The notes under the pieces: generated by a model
Databases searched by the model: none
The model's input: only the letters and a program-made list of their open reading frames with translations
What the model was told of the DNA's origin: nothing
From: Neoceratodus forsteri
Lineage: Eukaryota; Chordata; Ceratodontiformes; Ceratodontidae
Direction: 5' to 3'
DNA: 64,000 nt
Assembly: GCA_016271365.2 (NCBI GenBank)
Contig: CM028131.1
Span: forward strand, 174,100,501 to 174,164,500
Translations under genes and position numbers: made by a program
In this document: positions 9,840 to 20,884 of the stretch, piece by piece
How the letters are laid out: every line of letters begins with the position of its first letter
Position numbering within the stretch: position 1 is the stretch's first letter

Positions 9840-12460
9840 TTTTGACTCCACAACCTCATCCAGAAGGCGATTCCATGCATCTACAGCCCTCTCTGTGAAA
9901 AAATTCTTCCTTAAATTACCTCTGAGCCGTCCCCCCTCTATCTTCTAATTGTGCCCCCTTGTTCTTGCACACCTCTTTTTTTGAAAGATGCTACCCTCTT
10001 GGACTTTGTTGATTCCCTTGAGGTACTTGAAAGTTTCTATCATGTCCCCTCTCCCTCCTTTCCTCGGGCTATCGTATTAAGCTCCTTTCGTCTCTCTTCA
10101 TATGTCTTCCGGTACAGACCCTGCACCATTTTAGTTGCCCTCCTCTGACAGCTTCCATCCTATGTCTTGGTGAAGACTGGGTCTCCAGAACTGCAGGCAG
10201 TACTCCAGATGGGGTCTGACCAGCTGTCTGTACAGAGGGATATAATTTCCTTGTTTTCTACTGGTGATGCCTCTCCCTATGCATCCCAATATCCCCCAGC
10301 CCTCATTGCTGCCTCTCACATTGCTTGCCCACCTTTAGGTCATCTGATATGACAACCCCAGGTCCCTTTCCATTTTTGTTGTTGTTAGTATCTCACCCCC
10401 ATTGTGTACTCTTCCCTGGGTTTTGTTTCCCAGGTGCATTACCTTGCACTTCTTAGTATTGAATCTAAGCTGCCATACATTTGACCATTCCTCTAACCAT
10501 GCCAAGTCCTTTTCATCCTTTCCACCCTACTTCAGCATCAGCTCTGTTGCAGATCTTTGTGTCATCTGCAAAGAGACATATTTTCCTTCCAGTCCCTCTG
10601 CAATGTCGCTAATAAAGACATTGAAGAGGACTGGTCCTAATACTGAACCTCGCGTAATTCCACTAGTAACCCCTTTCATCAGAGTGGACTCCATTTACTA
10701 TTACTCTCTGTGTCCTATTTTCCAGCCATTTTTACCCAGGCTGTCATCTTGGGACCCACTCCCAGGCTAGCTAACTTGCATATTAATCTTTTGTGTGGGA
10801 CTGTGTCAAATGCCTTGCTAAAGTCTAGGTAGGCCATGTCCACAGCCCCTCCTGATCTACTACTTGGTCACCCAGTCAAAGAAATCTATCAGATTTGTCT
10901 GGCATGACCTTCCTGCTGTGAATCCATGCTGTCTTGGGTCCCAGTGCCTCTGGCCTCTAGATACTCAACAATTCTTTCCTTCAGAAGTGATTCCATCATT
11001 TTCCCTGCCACTGAGGTTAAACTAACAGGTCTGTAGTTACCTGCTTCAGCCTTGCTTCCACTTTTGTGAAGGGAATCACATCTGCCCTCCTTCAGTCCTC
11101 GGGTACTACCCCATCCTCCCATGATTTGTTAAACAGGGTAGTCAGTGGTGTCACTAGTTCTACCCTTGTTCTTTTATAATTCTGGGATGAATCCCATCAG
11201 GCCCATTGCTTTGTCCACTTTCAGTTTTAAGAGTTCTTTCAGAACCCTTTCTTCTGTAAATGGGATGGTATCAATTTCTATATCCAGTGTGTTTCTACTG
11301 TTTGTTCTAGGTACTTTCCTTTTGTAAATACTGAGCAAAAATATTTGTTTAGTATCTCTGCCTTTTCACAGTCTCCCTCTGCCCACCCACCCTTTATTAA
11401 GCCTCACTATCTTCCTTTGGTCTTCCTTCACTCCTGATGTACCTAAAAGGTTTTATCCTCTCTTAACTGAGTTGGCATATCTTTCCTCGGTTTGGGCCTT
11501 TGCTGTTCTGACTGCCTTCCCAGCTTCCTTTTGCTTTAACTGATACAGTTCTCTGTCCTGCTCCTTCTGTGATTCCTTGTACTTCTGAAAGCTTTTTCTT
11601 GAACCTTCACTGTCATTTCTTTGAAACTATAGTGTTCTACATCGTTTAGTTTTGTTTATTTGCTTCACACAAAGGTTGTTGCCTCTGTTGATGGCAGTTT
11701 TTATTATTCCTCATTGTTCTTCCACCCTCCTTCCTGCCCATTTTGCTAGTGCATCTCTTAGGCACTCACCTATTTTGGCAAAGTCAGCCCTCCTAAAGTC
11801 CAGTACCTTTGCCTTTGTATGGCTTGACTCTATTGTTGTGTTTGATGTGAACCATACTGTTCGATGGTCAGCTAGTTCCCGGATGGCTACCCACTTCACA
11901 TCTGTGATCCTCTCTCATCTCCATTTGAGAGAACCAGGTCTAAGATTGCTCCCTCTTGAGTGGGCTCCATACTAGTTGTCTAAGGCATGCCCTTGTAGGG
12001 CATCTAGAATAGCCCCACTTCGAAGTGGCTGACATAACTGCCTTGATAACATCTGGCATATTCAGATCACCCATCAGCAATATCTCCTTTTTGCCATACT
12101 AAGTATACTTTCTATCATTTCTTGTCCATTTCCTCCTCTTGAGAGGGGGTCTGTATACAACCCTGTACAGATTGTGGTGCTATTGCGGTCTCCAAATTTA
12201 CCCACAGTGCTTCTTCTCCTCCTCCCTGTTTTCTCTTTTGTTCTGTTATTTTGATTCCATCCCTATGTAAAGAGCTACTCCTCCTCCTTTTACCCTCTCT
12301 GTCTCTTCTGTAGATAGTGTATCCTGGTATGTTTACGTCCCAGTCATGGTTTTGTGCGAACCATGTTTCTGTGACTGCCATGATATCCAGATGTTCCTCC
12401 TCCATCAAGGCCACTAATTCAGGAAGCTTGTTACTCAGACTACGTGCATTGGTACTCATT
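9840..12460 (-). pseudogene. CR1 ORF2 (endonuclease plus reverse transcriptase), broken
   Basis: Encodes the enzyme that nicks the target and copies the LINE RNA onto it. The endonuclease begins near 12459 with NARSLSNKLPELV and continues with AVTETWFAQNHDWD, the standard CR1 APE-domain opening. The reverse transcriptase is seen around 11122-10889 with NYRPVSLTSVAGKM. Near 10319-10140 lies the C-terminal IGRGITSRK and RPHLEYCLQFW region. At least six frame changes and several stops separate the pieces, so it is dead. Confidence 0.9.
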
Positions 12461-12596
12461 GCTTTCCATTTTTGATGGCTTTACTTTCTGTTGCAGCATC
12501 CCCACTGACCTTTCTACCTAGGTCTTTTTCCATTTAGTACCCTGTTTTGTAGGGGAGGCTGGGATTTTCCTGCTGCTTATCAGTGCCTCCCCTTGA

Positions 12597-13505
12597 CTAG
12601 TTTAAAAGCTTGCCAATGAAGCATTTAAACCGATTGCTCAAAAGACTTGTTCCTTCCTGGACAAATGCAGACCATCCTACTAGTATAGGCTGGTGTCCCA
12701 TCAGGTGGAACCCCAGTCCCAATGAAGCCAAACTCCTGTGCTCCACACCATTTTTCAACCACTCATTAAACAGTATGGTGCAAAGTACCCTTGCCTCCTC
12801 ACCTGCCATTTACAGGCAGCACCTCTGAGAAGGATACTGTGTGTGCTATTGGTCTTAGCCCCCTCCCAGTTCTACAAAGTCCTTCTGCACTGCTCTAATC
12901 TCATGTTGAGCCAAGTCATTTGTCCCTAGGTGGACAATGACATCCAGCTCAGACTCTTGTGCAGCTGTTCTTCATGATCCTGAGGATGCGCTTCCTGTCC
13001 TCCAAGCCATGGCACCAGGCAGGCACCTACTTCAGTTTTCCTGCTCCCCCAGTTCTATCCCCTAATAATGTGTCCCCACCAGGAGCTGCTTCCTTTCCTT
13101 GTGATGTCCTCTGCCTCCTTCCTGTGGGCCTCTCCTGTGACAGTTGTCCTCAGCCTCCTTAATCTCCTCTGTGGGTGCATCCATGGGGAGCTGTGCTCCC
13201 CAGAATGGTATGGATTGTGGTGGAACAACTGACTGGGTGTCTCTGTTCCACCTTCTCACCCTCCCTGAGCCCACTGTGGTACTACTGTCTTTCTTTGCAA
13301 CCTCTGGAGGTAGTGGTGGTGGCTTGGTGCTCCCTGGATGGGGGTTCCCTTCCTACCATCCAGTCTGGCCAGGGAAGGTTCTCTTACTGCTGTCCAGTGT
13401 GGCCTGAAGCAGGCAACTTCCTCCCATGAGCAGAGAGTTGTCTGCAAATGAGGCAGCATCTCAGCCTCCAGAAAGACTCCCAGAGACTGCTTCCCCACAG
13501 CCATT
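12597..13505 (-). pseudogene. CR1 ORF1 with esterase-like (SGNH) domain, broken
   Basis: CR1 ORF1 proteins bind RNA and often carry an SGNH-hydrolase-like domain. This copy retains the KQLLVG lead into the first SGNH block near 13085-13062 (open frame 13274-13062) and a C-terminal part at 12809-12597 with an SAFVQEGTSLLSNRF stretch in the position of block V. The better copy at 53150-54060 shows the same layout more clearly. Frame changes separate the pieces. Confidence 0.7.
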
Positions 13506-13990
13506 ACATTGTACTACTCCCACATGATTATGTACTTTTTTTGTGTGTGTGCTTGTGTGTGTGATTGGTTTGTTATATAGAATATATATATATTATGCAA
13601 GTGTATGCAAATATTTTAAGTGCTGTGAAAGTGAGAGGATATGACATTGATATGACCCTGCACTCTTGAGGAATGATGTCAGACCCCAGGTATAAAGGAA
13701 CTATTTCCAGGGTGGGTGGGGAGAGGGTGGGAAGGGTTGGGCCTAAACTGTGCCCTCACAAAACAATCAGCTAAGAGCCTGACCCACTGCTGCGATGAGT
13801 GCTCCAGTCTGCAAGATACTACACACAACAATTTGACAGAGAAAATCCCCTGCTAATCAAACAGAGAAAATCCAGACATCCAAGTTGCATTATTGTAAAT
13901 CCTCCCAGCCCCAAAACAGCTCTGGTGGTTTATGCTCTGAAAGCAGTCAGCCGCAAAATAAGTCAGTCTGGCTTTGAACTCTTCCTGCAC

Positions 13991-15155
13991 TGAAAATCTT
14001 AAGAATTGTAACAAGACTGTCTTTCCTGATAATTGTAAATTCCTTATTTCACCTTTCAGTTAGAAGCAGCCTCCTCCTGCAGTATATCTGCTACAAACCA
14101 AAGAACAATTGAAAGGTTCCTTCCCTCTGTTGTGAGCACAACTCACTTTTTGCAAATCCTATGTTCAATGTTGCAGCTCCCAACAAAGAGATAGTTCGAC
14201 TAGGAAAAATTAGCTGTTCTGATGAGTTTGCTATAAAGACTTGCTTATAATACTATTGTTCTCAGGTCTGTTACCAAGCTATTGGCTGATTAAGTCTCTG
14301 TGATGTAATCACTTCCTGAAAAGTTTGGAATTGCCTTTAAGGCAAACAAGATAAACACAGAAAAACAGTTTACTGTCTCGGTCAAATACACAACCTGTAC
14401 CTGCACTTATTTCAGGATTTTGTGACAAATGTTTTGCCCAGAGTTTAAAATCTTCCGTACTGAAAATCTTAGAATTGTAACAAGACTGTCTTTTCCTGAT
14501 AATTGTAAATTCCTATTTCACCTTTTCAGTTAGAAGCAGCTCCACCTGCAGTATATGCTACAAACCAAGACAATTGAAAGGTTCCTCTCTCTGTTGTGAG
14601 CACAACTCACTTTTTGCAAATCCTATGTTCAGTATTGCAGCTCCCAACAAGAGATAGTTTGACTAGGAAAAATATTAGCTGTTCTGATGAGTTTACTATA
14701 AACACTTGCTTATAATACTATTGTTCTCAGGTCTGTTACCCAAGCTATTGGCTGATTAAGTCTCTGTGATGTAATCACTTCCTGAGAAAGTTTGGAATTG
14801 CCTTTTAAGGCAAACAAAGATAAACACAGAAAACAGTTTACTGTCTGGGTCAAATACACAACCTGTACCTGCACTTATTTCAGGATTTGTGACAAATGTT
14901 TCGCCCAGAGTTTAATATCTTCCTGCACTGAAAATATTAAGAATTGTAACAAGACTGTCTTTTCCTGATAATTGTAAATTCCTTATTTCACCTTTCAGTT
15001 AGAAGTAGCCTCCACCTGCAGTATATCTGCTACAAACCAAAGACAATTGAAAGGTTCCCCTCCCTCTGTTGTGAGCACAACTTGCTTTCTTGCAAATCCT
15101 ATGTTCAGTATTGCAGCTCCCAACAAGAGATAGTTTGACTAGGAAAAATATTAGC
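13991..15155 (-). repeat. Tandem ~470-bp units in the CR1 5' UTR
   Basis: TGAAAATCTT or TGAAAATATT recurs at 13991, 14461 and 14929, with the following sequence repeated almost base for base, giving two full units of about 470 bp and a partial third of 227 bp that ends exactly at the target duplication. A related single unit is visible in the CR1 at 49790-55105 (around 54590-54790), so the unit belongs to the element. Tandem 5' monomers recall mouse L1 promoter monomers; promoter activity is an inference. Confidence 0.85.
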
Positions 15156-15163
15156 TGTATCAT

Positions 15164-15850
15164 ATTTGATTTTACTGGCATGTAACTGTCAGCTTCAGGT
15201 TCAATCAAACAGTAGAAATCTGCAGAAAGTGTGGAGATAACAAACTGTATGGTAGCAAAACGTGATAAAATGTACAGTTAAGTATACAAGAAACAATGTT
15301 TCCTATCATTTGAGAGAAAGACCAGACCAGTGGTGTTGATTTTCTGAGGCAACAGGAGGCCATTAATCTGTTTACAGCTACTAATAGCCTATAGTGTACC
15401 ATACCGGCCCTGCTTAGGCTGAATAAGGTTGGCCCTGACTTTTATGAGGATCCTATAAAGAGGGTCTGTAGCAGACAACATTGCCACAAAGAGAATGTAT
15501 AAGTACTGCATACAGTAACAAGAAGCAAGCAATTGGTTTGAATAGCTAAACCATCAGAGTATGTTAGAAGTAGACTCACGTATGTCTCTTTTCTTTTCAA
15601 ATGCAAGTCAGAATGATTGTGCTGCAGCCTGAATATTCATAGAGGTGGTGCACTTAGTGGGCCCTCTGGGCATGATCTACATAATAAAGGTTGGGACCTA
15701 CAAACAGAGGGGAGGTCTGAAACTGGGACTAATGTTGACCACCAGACTCACCAGGAGTACATTTTGCAGTCGCCACTGAGGACAGAGTTTAGCAGAGCAA
15801 CCCCTCCTGCTGTCACAGGAACAAAAGACAGTACACCCAGCTTTACTGAC
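15164..15850. other. Unassigned interval
   Basis: No gene or element recognised. The start (15175-15216) resembles 9524-9565, so a short direct repeat existed around the CR1 target. An open frame at 15617-15853 has no recognisable motif. Confidence 0.45.
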
Positions 15851-15989
15851 TAAGACACATAACAAAAAAGCTTGCTTCTACACTACAGTAAATAAAAACA
15901 AGTTGAATGTATTTATTGTTGCAAGACAATTTGTTACATGAGTGAAATTGTTGTGTGCAAGTTATGGGTTTTATGGTTTTTGACCAGAT

Positions 15990-16237
15990 GCATCTGTGTG
16001 ATGTCTTTGTAACAACAGACTGTCTTTTTTCTGCTTCCAATTGACTCAGTTTTATGGACATTGCACAGATAGTATAAGCAGACCTAACTGTGACATTTCT
16101 TGGTGGATTTACAACAAATTTGAGATACATGTTCCCCAAAGGATCTCCTGATGTCTTCCAAATGCTCAGGTTGAAATATTATGGGTGAAGTGGTTTTCCA
16201 GGGGTACATCTATGTGGTATCTTTGAAGCATCTATGC
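15990..16237 (+). repeat. ~200-bp tandem repeat, left part
   Basis: Matches the unit repeated at 17670-18610: a CATTTCTT-GT segment, then ACATGTTCCCCA, then GAAATATT and a GGTTTTC segment. It runs to about 16237, where DIRS-like sequence begins. The left boundary is vague. Confidence 0.65.
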
Positions 16238-16702
16238 CCTGCAGGCCTCCAGACTCAGTTATCCCTGAGTCCTCTGCTAGTGCAGAAGGACAACAGTGTC
16301 ATCCACTACATCAACAAACAGGGGCACTCATACATACCTGCTCTGCTTGGAAGTGATGCGAGTCTGGTACTGTGCCTGGATCAATCTTGAACTGAATGGA
16401 CCTCCATGTTCCAGGCATCCAAAACATCCTGGTGGACTCCCTAAGTCAGTCGCAGTCAATGGTACAAGAGTGGGAGCTGATGATCTTAGTAGTAGAAGTC
16501 CTGTTTGACAGGTGGGGTTATCCAGAGTTGGACCTTTTTTACATTCCCACTCAATGCAAAACTGCCACATTTTTGCTCACTCGATCCAGGGCTTGGAATT
16601 TTCTGGTGAGATCCATTGTCCATCTCTTGCAAAGGGAGGTTTCTGTATGCATTCCTTCTCTTCCCCTTTCTTTAGAGGGTTCTGATCAAGCTCTGTGTAG
16701 TA
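16238..16702 (+). pseudogene. DIRS-like retrotransposon fragment, RNase H region
   Basis: Read on the plus strand, this holds the RNase H end of a DIRS-type Pol: QKDNSVIHYINKQG (about 16287-16325), then HVPGIQNILVDSLSQSQS (about 16402-16455), then EWELMILVVEVLFDRWGYP. These match, in order, the DIRS RNase H signatures (DN..VMHYINKQGG, PG.QN..AD.LSR, EW.L......RWG.P..DLF). Frames change at least once and stops occur. DIRS elements use a tyrosine recombinase in place of an integrase. The fragment stops near 16702, where an inverted second copy begins. Confidence 0.82.
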
Positions 16703-17670
16703 AACAGGAAGATGGATGGATTGATTTAAAGTGAGCTCAGACACCACCTTCAGAAGAAACCTAGGATTAGTACATAAAGACACCCTGCCTTTGTGGAAAA
16801 GCAAATAAGGCTGCTCACACATGAGTGCTTGTAGCTCTGAAATTCTTCAAGCAGAAGTAATAACAACAAAAAATAGTGCTTTCCATGACAGAAAGCATAG
16901 CTCACGTGTCGCAGCTGGCTCAAAAGGAGCCAAAGTATGTTTTTCCAACACACAATTAAAGTCCCAAAGCAGGACTGGATTGCAGATAGGAGCCTCTCAG
17001 ACATGTATAAGTCACGTCCAATTTTGCCAGCATACTTCCCATTGATAGGCACATGGAAGGCAGAGATGGTCAACATGTGCACCTTAAAAGAGAGTACTTT
17101 TTAGACCTTAGTTTGAAAAGGACCACAAGTACTCCAGAATCTGATTCACTTGAAAGTGAAGGAATCCAGCTGACATGAAGCAACCCACAGCACAAAGCAT
17201 TTCTACTTCATAGAAGAGGTGGCCTCAGTGGAAGGCTTCCAGCCACTAGGACATCCAGCCATCTAAGGGGCACCCAAACTGAGTCATTGGTATGTCCTCA
17301 GGAGTCAGGTGTGAAGATGCACAGATGAGGTCTGGATGGACAAGGATGCCACAGTTCTGGAAGAGCAAGCTGGTAAACAGAGGTAGAGGTACTGGAGGTT
17401 CCACATCAAGCTGTTGCAGTAAAGGGAACCAGATCTAATGAGGCCAGAAGGGGGCAATGAGGATTATCATGGCCCCCTCCATCTGAAGCTTGATCAGAAC
17501 TCTCTGATGAAAGGGGAAAGGAGGGGCTATGTACAGAAACCTCCCTTTCCAAGAGAGGGACAACATGTCTCACTAGAAAACTCCAGACCCTGCATCAAGT
17601 GAGCAAAAATGAGTCAGTTTTCTGTTAAATGGGGACACAAAAAGATTCCGCTCTGGATGACCCCACCAAG
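16703..17670 (-). pseudogene. DIRS-like fragment, RNase H end and tyrosine recombinase, inverted
   Basis: On the minus strand, from 17670 downward, the sequence first repeats the RNase H tail that also ends the plus-strand copy (a CAGGGTCTGGAGTTTTC-type stretch against CAGGGCTTGGAATTTTC). It then continues into a region resembling the DIRS connector (ILIAPFWP near 17460) and the tyrosine-recombinase N-lobe near 16900-16700, ending with LCTNPRFLLKVVSELTLNQ. The catalytic Arg-His-Tyr part is missing. Several frame breaks are present. Confidence 0.78.
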
Positions 17671-18610
17671 TTCCACAGTTCCAGAGACATCACATAGAAG
17701 CAAGCATAACTTTGGCATTTCTTTGTGTATCAACATGTAATTCAGGGTACATGTTCCCCACAGGGTCCCCTAATAGCCTTCAAATGCCCTAATTGAAATA
17801 TTTAAGGAAAGATGTTTTTATTAGGTAGTGATTATGTGAGTTACTTGTTGAAGTGCAGGATGTCTTTTTCTTCCCTCTGAGGGCCTCGCTTTTCTGCAAA
17901 CATCAAGAAACAACACATAACTAAAGCAGTTCTTGTGTATTAACAAGCACCATGGCACATGATCCTCAAAGGTCCCTGATGACCATCTGGTGCCCATGTT
18001 CAAATATTGAGGGAAAAGTGTTTTTGAGTGGTGCATCTGAGTGCTATTGAAACTGTATGAGTTACTTTACTATTTAAAAGTGCCACTGTTTCAAAGACTT
18101 CACATACAAACACCTATAACTTTTCAGCATTTCTGGTGTATTAACTTGAAAATCAGTATATATTCTCCACAAAGGCATCCCCTGATGACTTTCAGAAGGC
18201 TGGTTTAACTATTGAGGTAAGATGGTTTTCAAGGGATCACTTTGTGTGGTGCTTGTCAATGTACAGGATGACTTTTCTGTCTGAGGACTCAGTTTGTAAG
18301 CACCCATAACCTCAGCATCTCTTTGTGTATTAACACAAAATCTAGGGAACATGGTCCCTAAGAGGTCCCATAACTACCCCCAAATGCCCAGGGTGAAATA
18401 TTGAGGGAAGGTGTTTTCAGTGAGTTATTTTGTGTGGAGCTTTGCAAATTGCCTGACTTTTTTCTTCTCTGAGGTCCATGTTGTTTTGACAAACATTACA
18501 CAAAAGCATCCATAACTATGGCATTTCTTGGTCTTTTTACACCAAATGTGAAATAGTTGTTCACAAACTTGTCCCCTGTCATGGCACAAATGTCTGGTTT
18601 CAAATAATAG
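17671..18610 (+). repeat. ~200-bp tandem repeat array, about 4.5 units
   Basis: The landmark CATAAC..GGCATTTCTTTGTGTATT recurs, with divergence, at about 17706, 17918, 18113, 18305 and 18507, giving a period of 192-212 bp. Each unit also has CATGTTCCCCA- and GAAATATTGAGGGAA-like blocks. The minus frame at 18425-18877 is a by-product of this repeat. Confidence 0.8.
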
Positions 18611-18925
18611 GTGTAAACCTGTGTTGTCATGCTTTAAACAGCACACATACAGATGTCCACAAAGTGATGCAGCTACAGTACTGTAGTGCAACCAGAGACC
18701 TACACAAGAAAGTAGGTGAAGCACTGAAGAACTGGCATATGCACATAAATGACAATGAAAAATGCCACACTCAGGAAGTGAAATGCAATTACAGGGAAAG
18801 CCACAACCCCAAAAATAAATTAACAAAGTCAGTGCCACAGAGGGGATGCACCTGGAGAGCAAAGAGCTACAGTGCATGAATGATGTGCCACTGCACTGTC
18901 ATGTGGCCTAAAAACACTATACTAT
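18611..18925. other. Unassigned interval
   Basis: I see no gene or known element. It lies between the ~200-bp array and a CR1 3' scrap. Confidence 0.4.
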
Positions 18926-19024
18926 TAGGCACAACTGGCAGGTCAGTAGGGTGAGGAAGTGTGATAAGGGCAGGCTCAATGGTCCTTCATTCTCCTTCTG
19001 CCATTATATTCTATGTTTCTATTA
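18926..19024 (+). mobile_element. CR1 3' end fragment
   Basis: The segment ending TTCTGCCATTATATTCTATG then TTTCTATT is the plus-strand form of the 3' end shared by the longer CR1 copies. Only about 100 bp remain, a severely 5'-truncated insertion typical of LINEs. Confidence 0.75.
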
Positions 19025-19089
19025 ATAAGTGCCCTAATATATGGGTTATAAATTACATTTTATGTTTAACCCTTTATTTTTATGATGCA

Positions 19090-19990
19090 GCTGTGCCAGG
19101 AGTGAACAAACTGAAATTTGGCTTGTTCATTCTGGAGACCATGATTGCCATATCCTGAAAATCTGTTAACGACTGCTTAAGCAATTTAAGAGATCTACAA
19201 GGTTGAAAATAGGTAAACATATTTTTAATGACTTTTGTTTTGCTCATCAACAGCATAACAATGACTGTAATTTCAAAACATGACATTTTAAATCATTAAG
19301 AGACAAGTCACAATTTTGACCATGTGAGATTCATTGTTTCAGCATTCTCTAAAGCTGCTTTTCACAAAAGCAGAATATTTCACTTTGTGACTCACATGCC
19401 TGGTTTCATGGAATACAACTTCTGTTTTCATAACAGCCTCAAAATGACAAAATTCTGTTCTATGACAAACAATATATTTTAATTAAATAACACTTTTTAA
19501 AAACAGAATAACTTGAAACTGGTGTGCGTTTCTGATGCCCAGGACCTCTGTGTGTTGAAACATTGGTAATGATTGGTTCAGCACTGTAAAAGTACTAGAT
19601 TGTAGAAATCACATATAAATGCTGTTCTTTGCAAAACCCTATTTTTGTACATTAATAATGTAGCTTCACTGGACAAAGTAACCTTAGATTTGGCATGCAC
19701 ATTTTGTAACAATCAGTATAGAGGTTTAAAAGTTTTAGAAGGTTGAAAACAAAGTAAATGCAATTCTGTGTTAAACCCCAATTTCACTTTCTTAATAATG
19801 TGGTTTGTCCCAAGCAAAATAACACCATATCTACCCAAGATCTCTGTATTTTAAAAATTTAGTAATGAACATGTCAATGGTTAAAATGTTCTAAAAGGTT
19901 GAAATTGCATAAAATATACTTTAAAGACTTTTTTCTCACTAATATCAACAACTACAACAAAATGGCCATAATTTCAGTCCATACATGTTC
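19090..19990. repeat. Degenerate AT-rich tandem repeats
   Basis: The motif AAGGTTGAAA followed by a TAAA-rich stretch recurs at about 19198, 19739 and 19895, with weaker copies near 19600, and TTAATAATGT-GCTT-like blocks recur between. The period is poorly kept (about 150 bp or multiples). No coding region was seen. Confidence 0.45.
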
Positions 19991-20009
19991 ATTTTAGTTT
20001 AAGTTCTCA

Positions 20010-20285
20010 CCTAGTGTTGGTAGCGCAGTAGATCTTGTCTCTGGTGCCAGAAAATCAGAGATGTCCAGGGTTCTAGCCCATACAAGGTACTTGGGTGTAT
20101 ACCCAGAACTGACACTGCAGTGCGCAATGGGGTGGTGGTGTTACTGCACTGTTGAGGTGCCATCCTTCAGGTGAGATATTAAACAGAGGTCCCTTCTGCC
20201 CATCTCTAGTCACTGTCCCAGTGGAAGTAAAAGATCACAACACCTATTGTAAGAGTAAGGGAGTTATTATTAATAAAAATAACTA
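20010..20285 (+). mobile_element. tRNA-derived SINE
   Basis: An A-box-like TAGCGCAGTAG starts at 20021 and a B-box-like GGTTCTAGCCC is at 20069-20079, the spacing of an internal Pol III promoter. Downstream is a conserved-looking block (CCATCCTTCAGGTGAGATATT, then AACAGAGGTCCC) of a type found in several vertebrate SINEs. The 3' end is an ATTATTATTAATAAAAATAA tail. Family assignment would need a library search. Confidence 0.72.
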
Positions 20286-20880
20286 TTTACATCCATACAG
20301 TATAAATAGCTCAAAACATCATATCAATACAGTTTGTACTAATGGAACAACAAAAACAAAGAAAAACACAACAATCAAACAACCAGTAAAAGAAAGGTAT
20401 AAACTAAAACAAAACAGAAGTCAGACATCCCCTTCTTCAAAGTGCTCCATACTCAATGACAAGATAAATAATAGCAACCAACATGATGGGGAACTTCTTA
20501 ATAAGAACTATAGTGTAATACCTATTAAAGCCACAATACCTGTTTACACATATTCTTAAGAATTTGTTTAGGTATACGTTTACAGCCATGATCATATACA
20601 GCTGGAATCTCAGTAGTAACCATGTCCAGCAATAAGTGTATTGCCTGCGGATGGATTATTTTAGGCATGTCATAGTGACACATAATGTGCTCATAGCCCA
20701 TACCTTTCAAAATTCCCGAAAACAACAAGCATTTGTCAACGTAAGCGTTAAGCTTACATACAACTATTTACAGTGGTATTTGGCACTAGGACATGGCTTA
20801 AAAAATCAGTGACAAAGAAGTACAAGCATTTGTAAGTGCCAAATGTTGCTTGCTTCTATGTGCTGTTTAGGTATTTGAAC
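20286..20880. other. Unassigned interval
   Basis: An open frame at 20152-20559 starts in the SINE and runs through Asn/Lys-rich sequence without a recognisable domain. I see no gene. Confidence 0.45.
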
Positions 20881-20884
20881 TCAT

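Larger units (their letters stand above)
9659..15155 (-). mobile_element. CR1-clade LINE, near full length, with target duplication
   Basis: A non-LTR retrotransposon of about 5.5 kb read on the minus strand, from its 5' UTR near 15155 to its 3' end at 9659. It is flanked by TGTATCAT at 9651-9658 and 15156-15163, a perfect 8-bp duplication. The 3' end on the minus strand finishes in repeated TTTCTATG units, a CR1-like end without poly(A). It contains an ORF1 remnant, an ORF2 with APE-type endonuclease and reverse transcriptase, and tandem 5' repeats. Two relatives lie at 49790-55105 and 57278-60222. Confidence 0.92.

Noticed and set aside
18425..18877. Minus-strand open frame of 150 codons, Cys/Leu-rich
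   Set aside because: Lies largely in the ~200-bp tandem array and has no motif of a membrane protein family.
20021..20080. Possible tRNA gene (A and B boxes)
   Set aside because: No complete cloverleaf; a SINE body and tail follow, so it is a SINE head.
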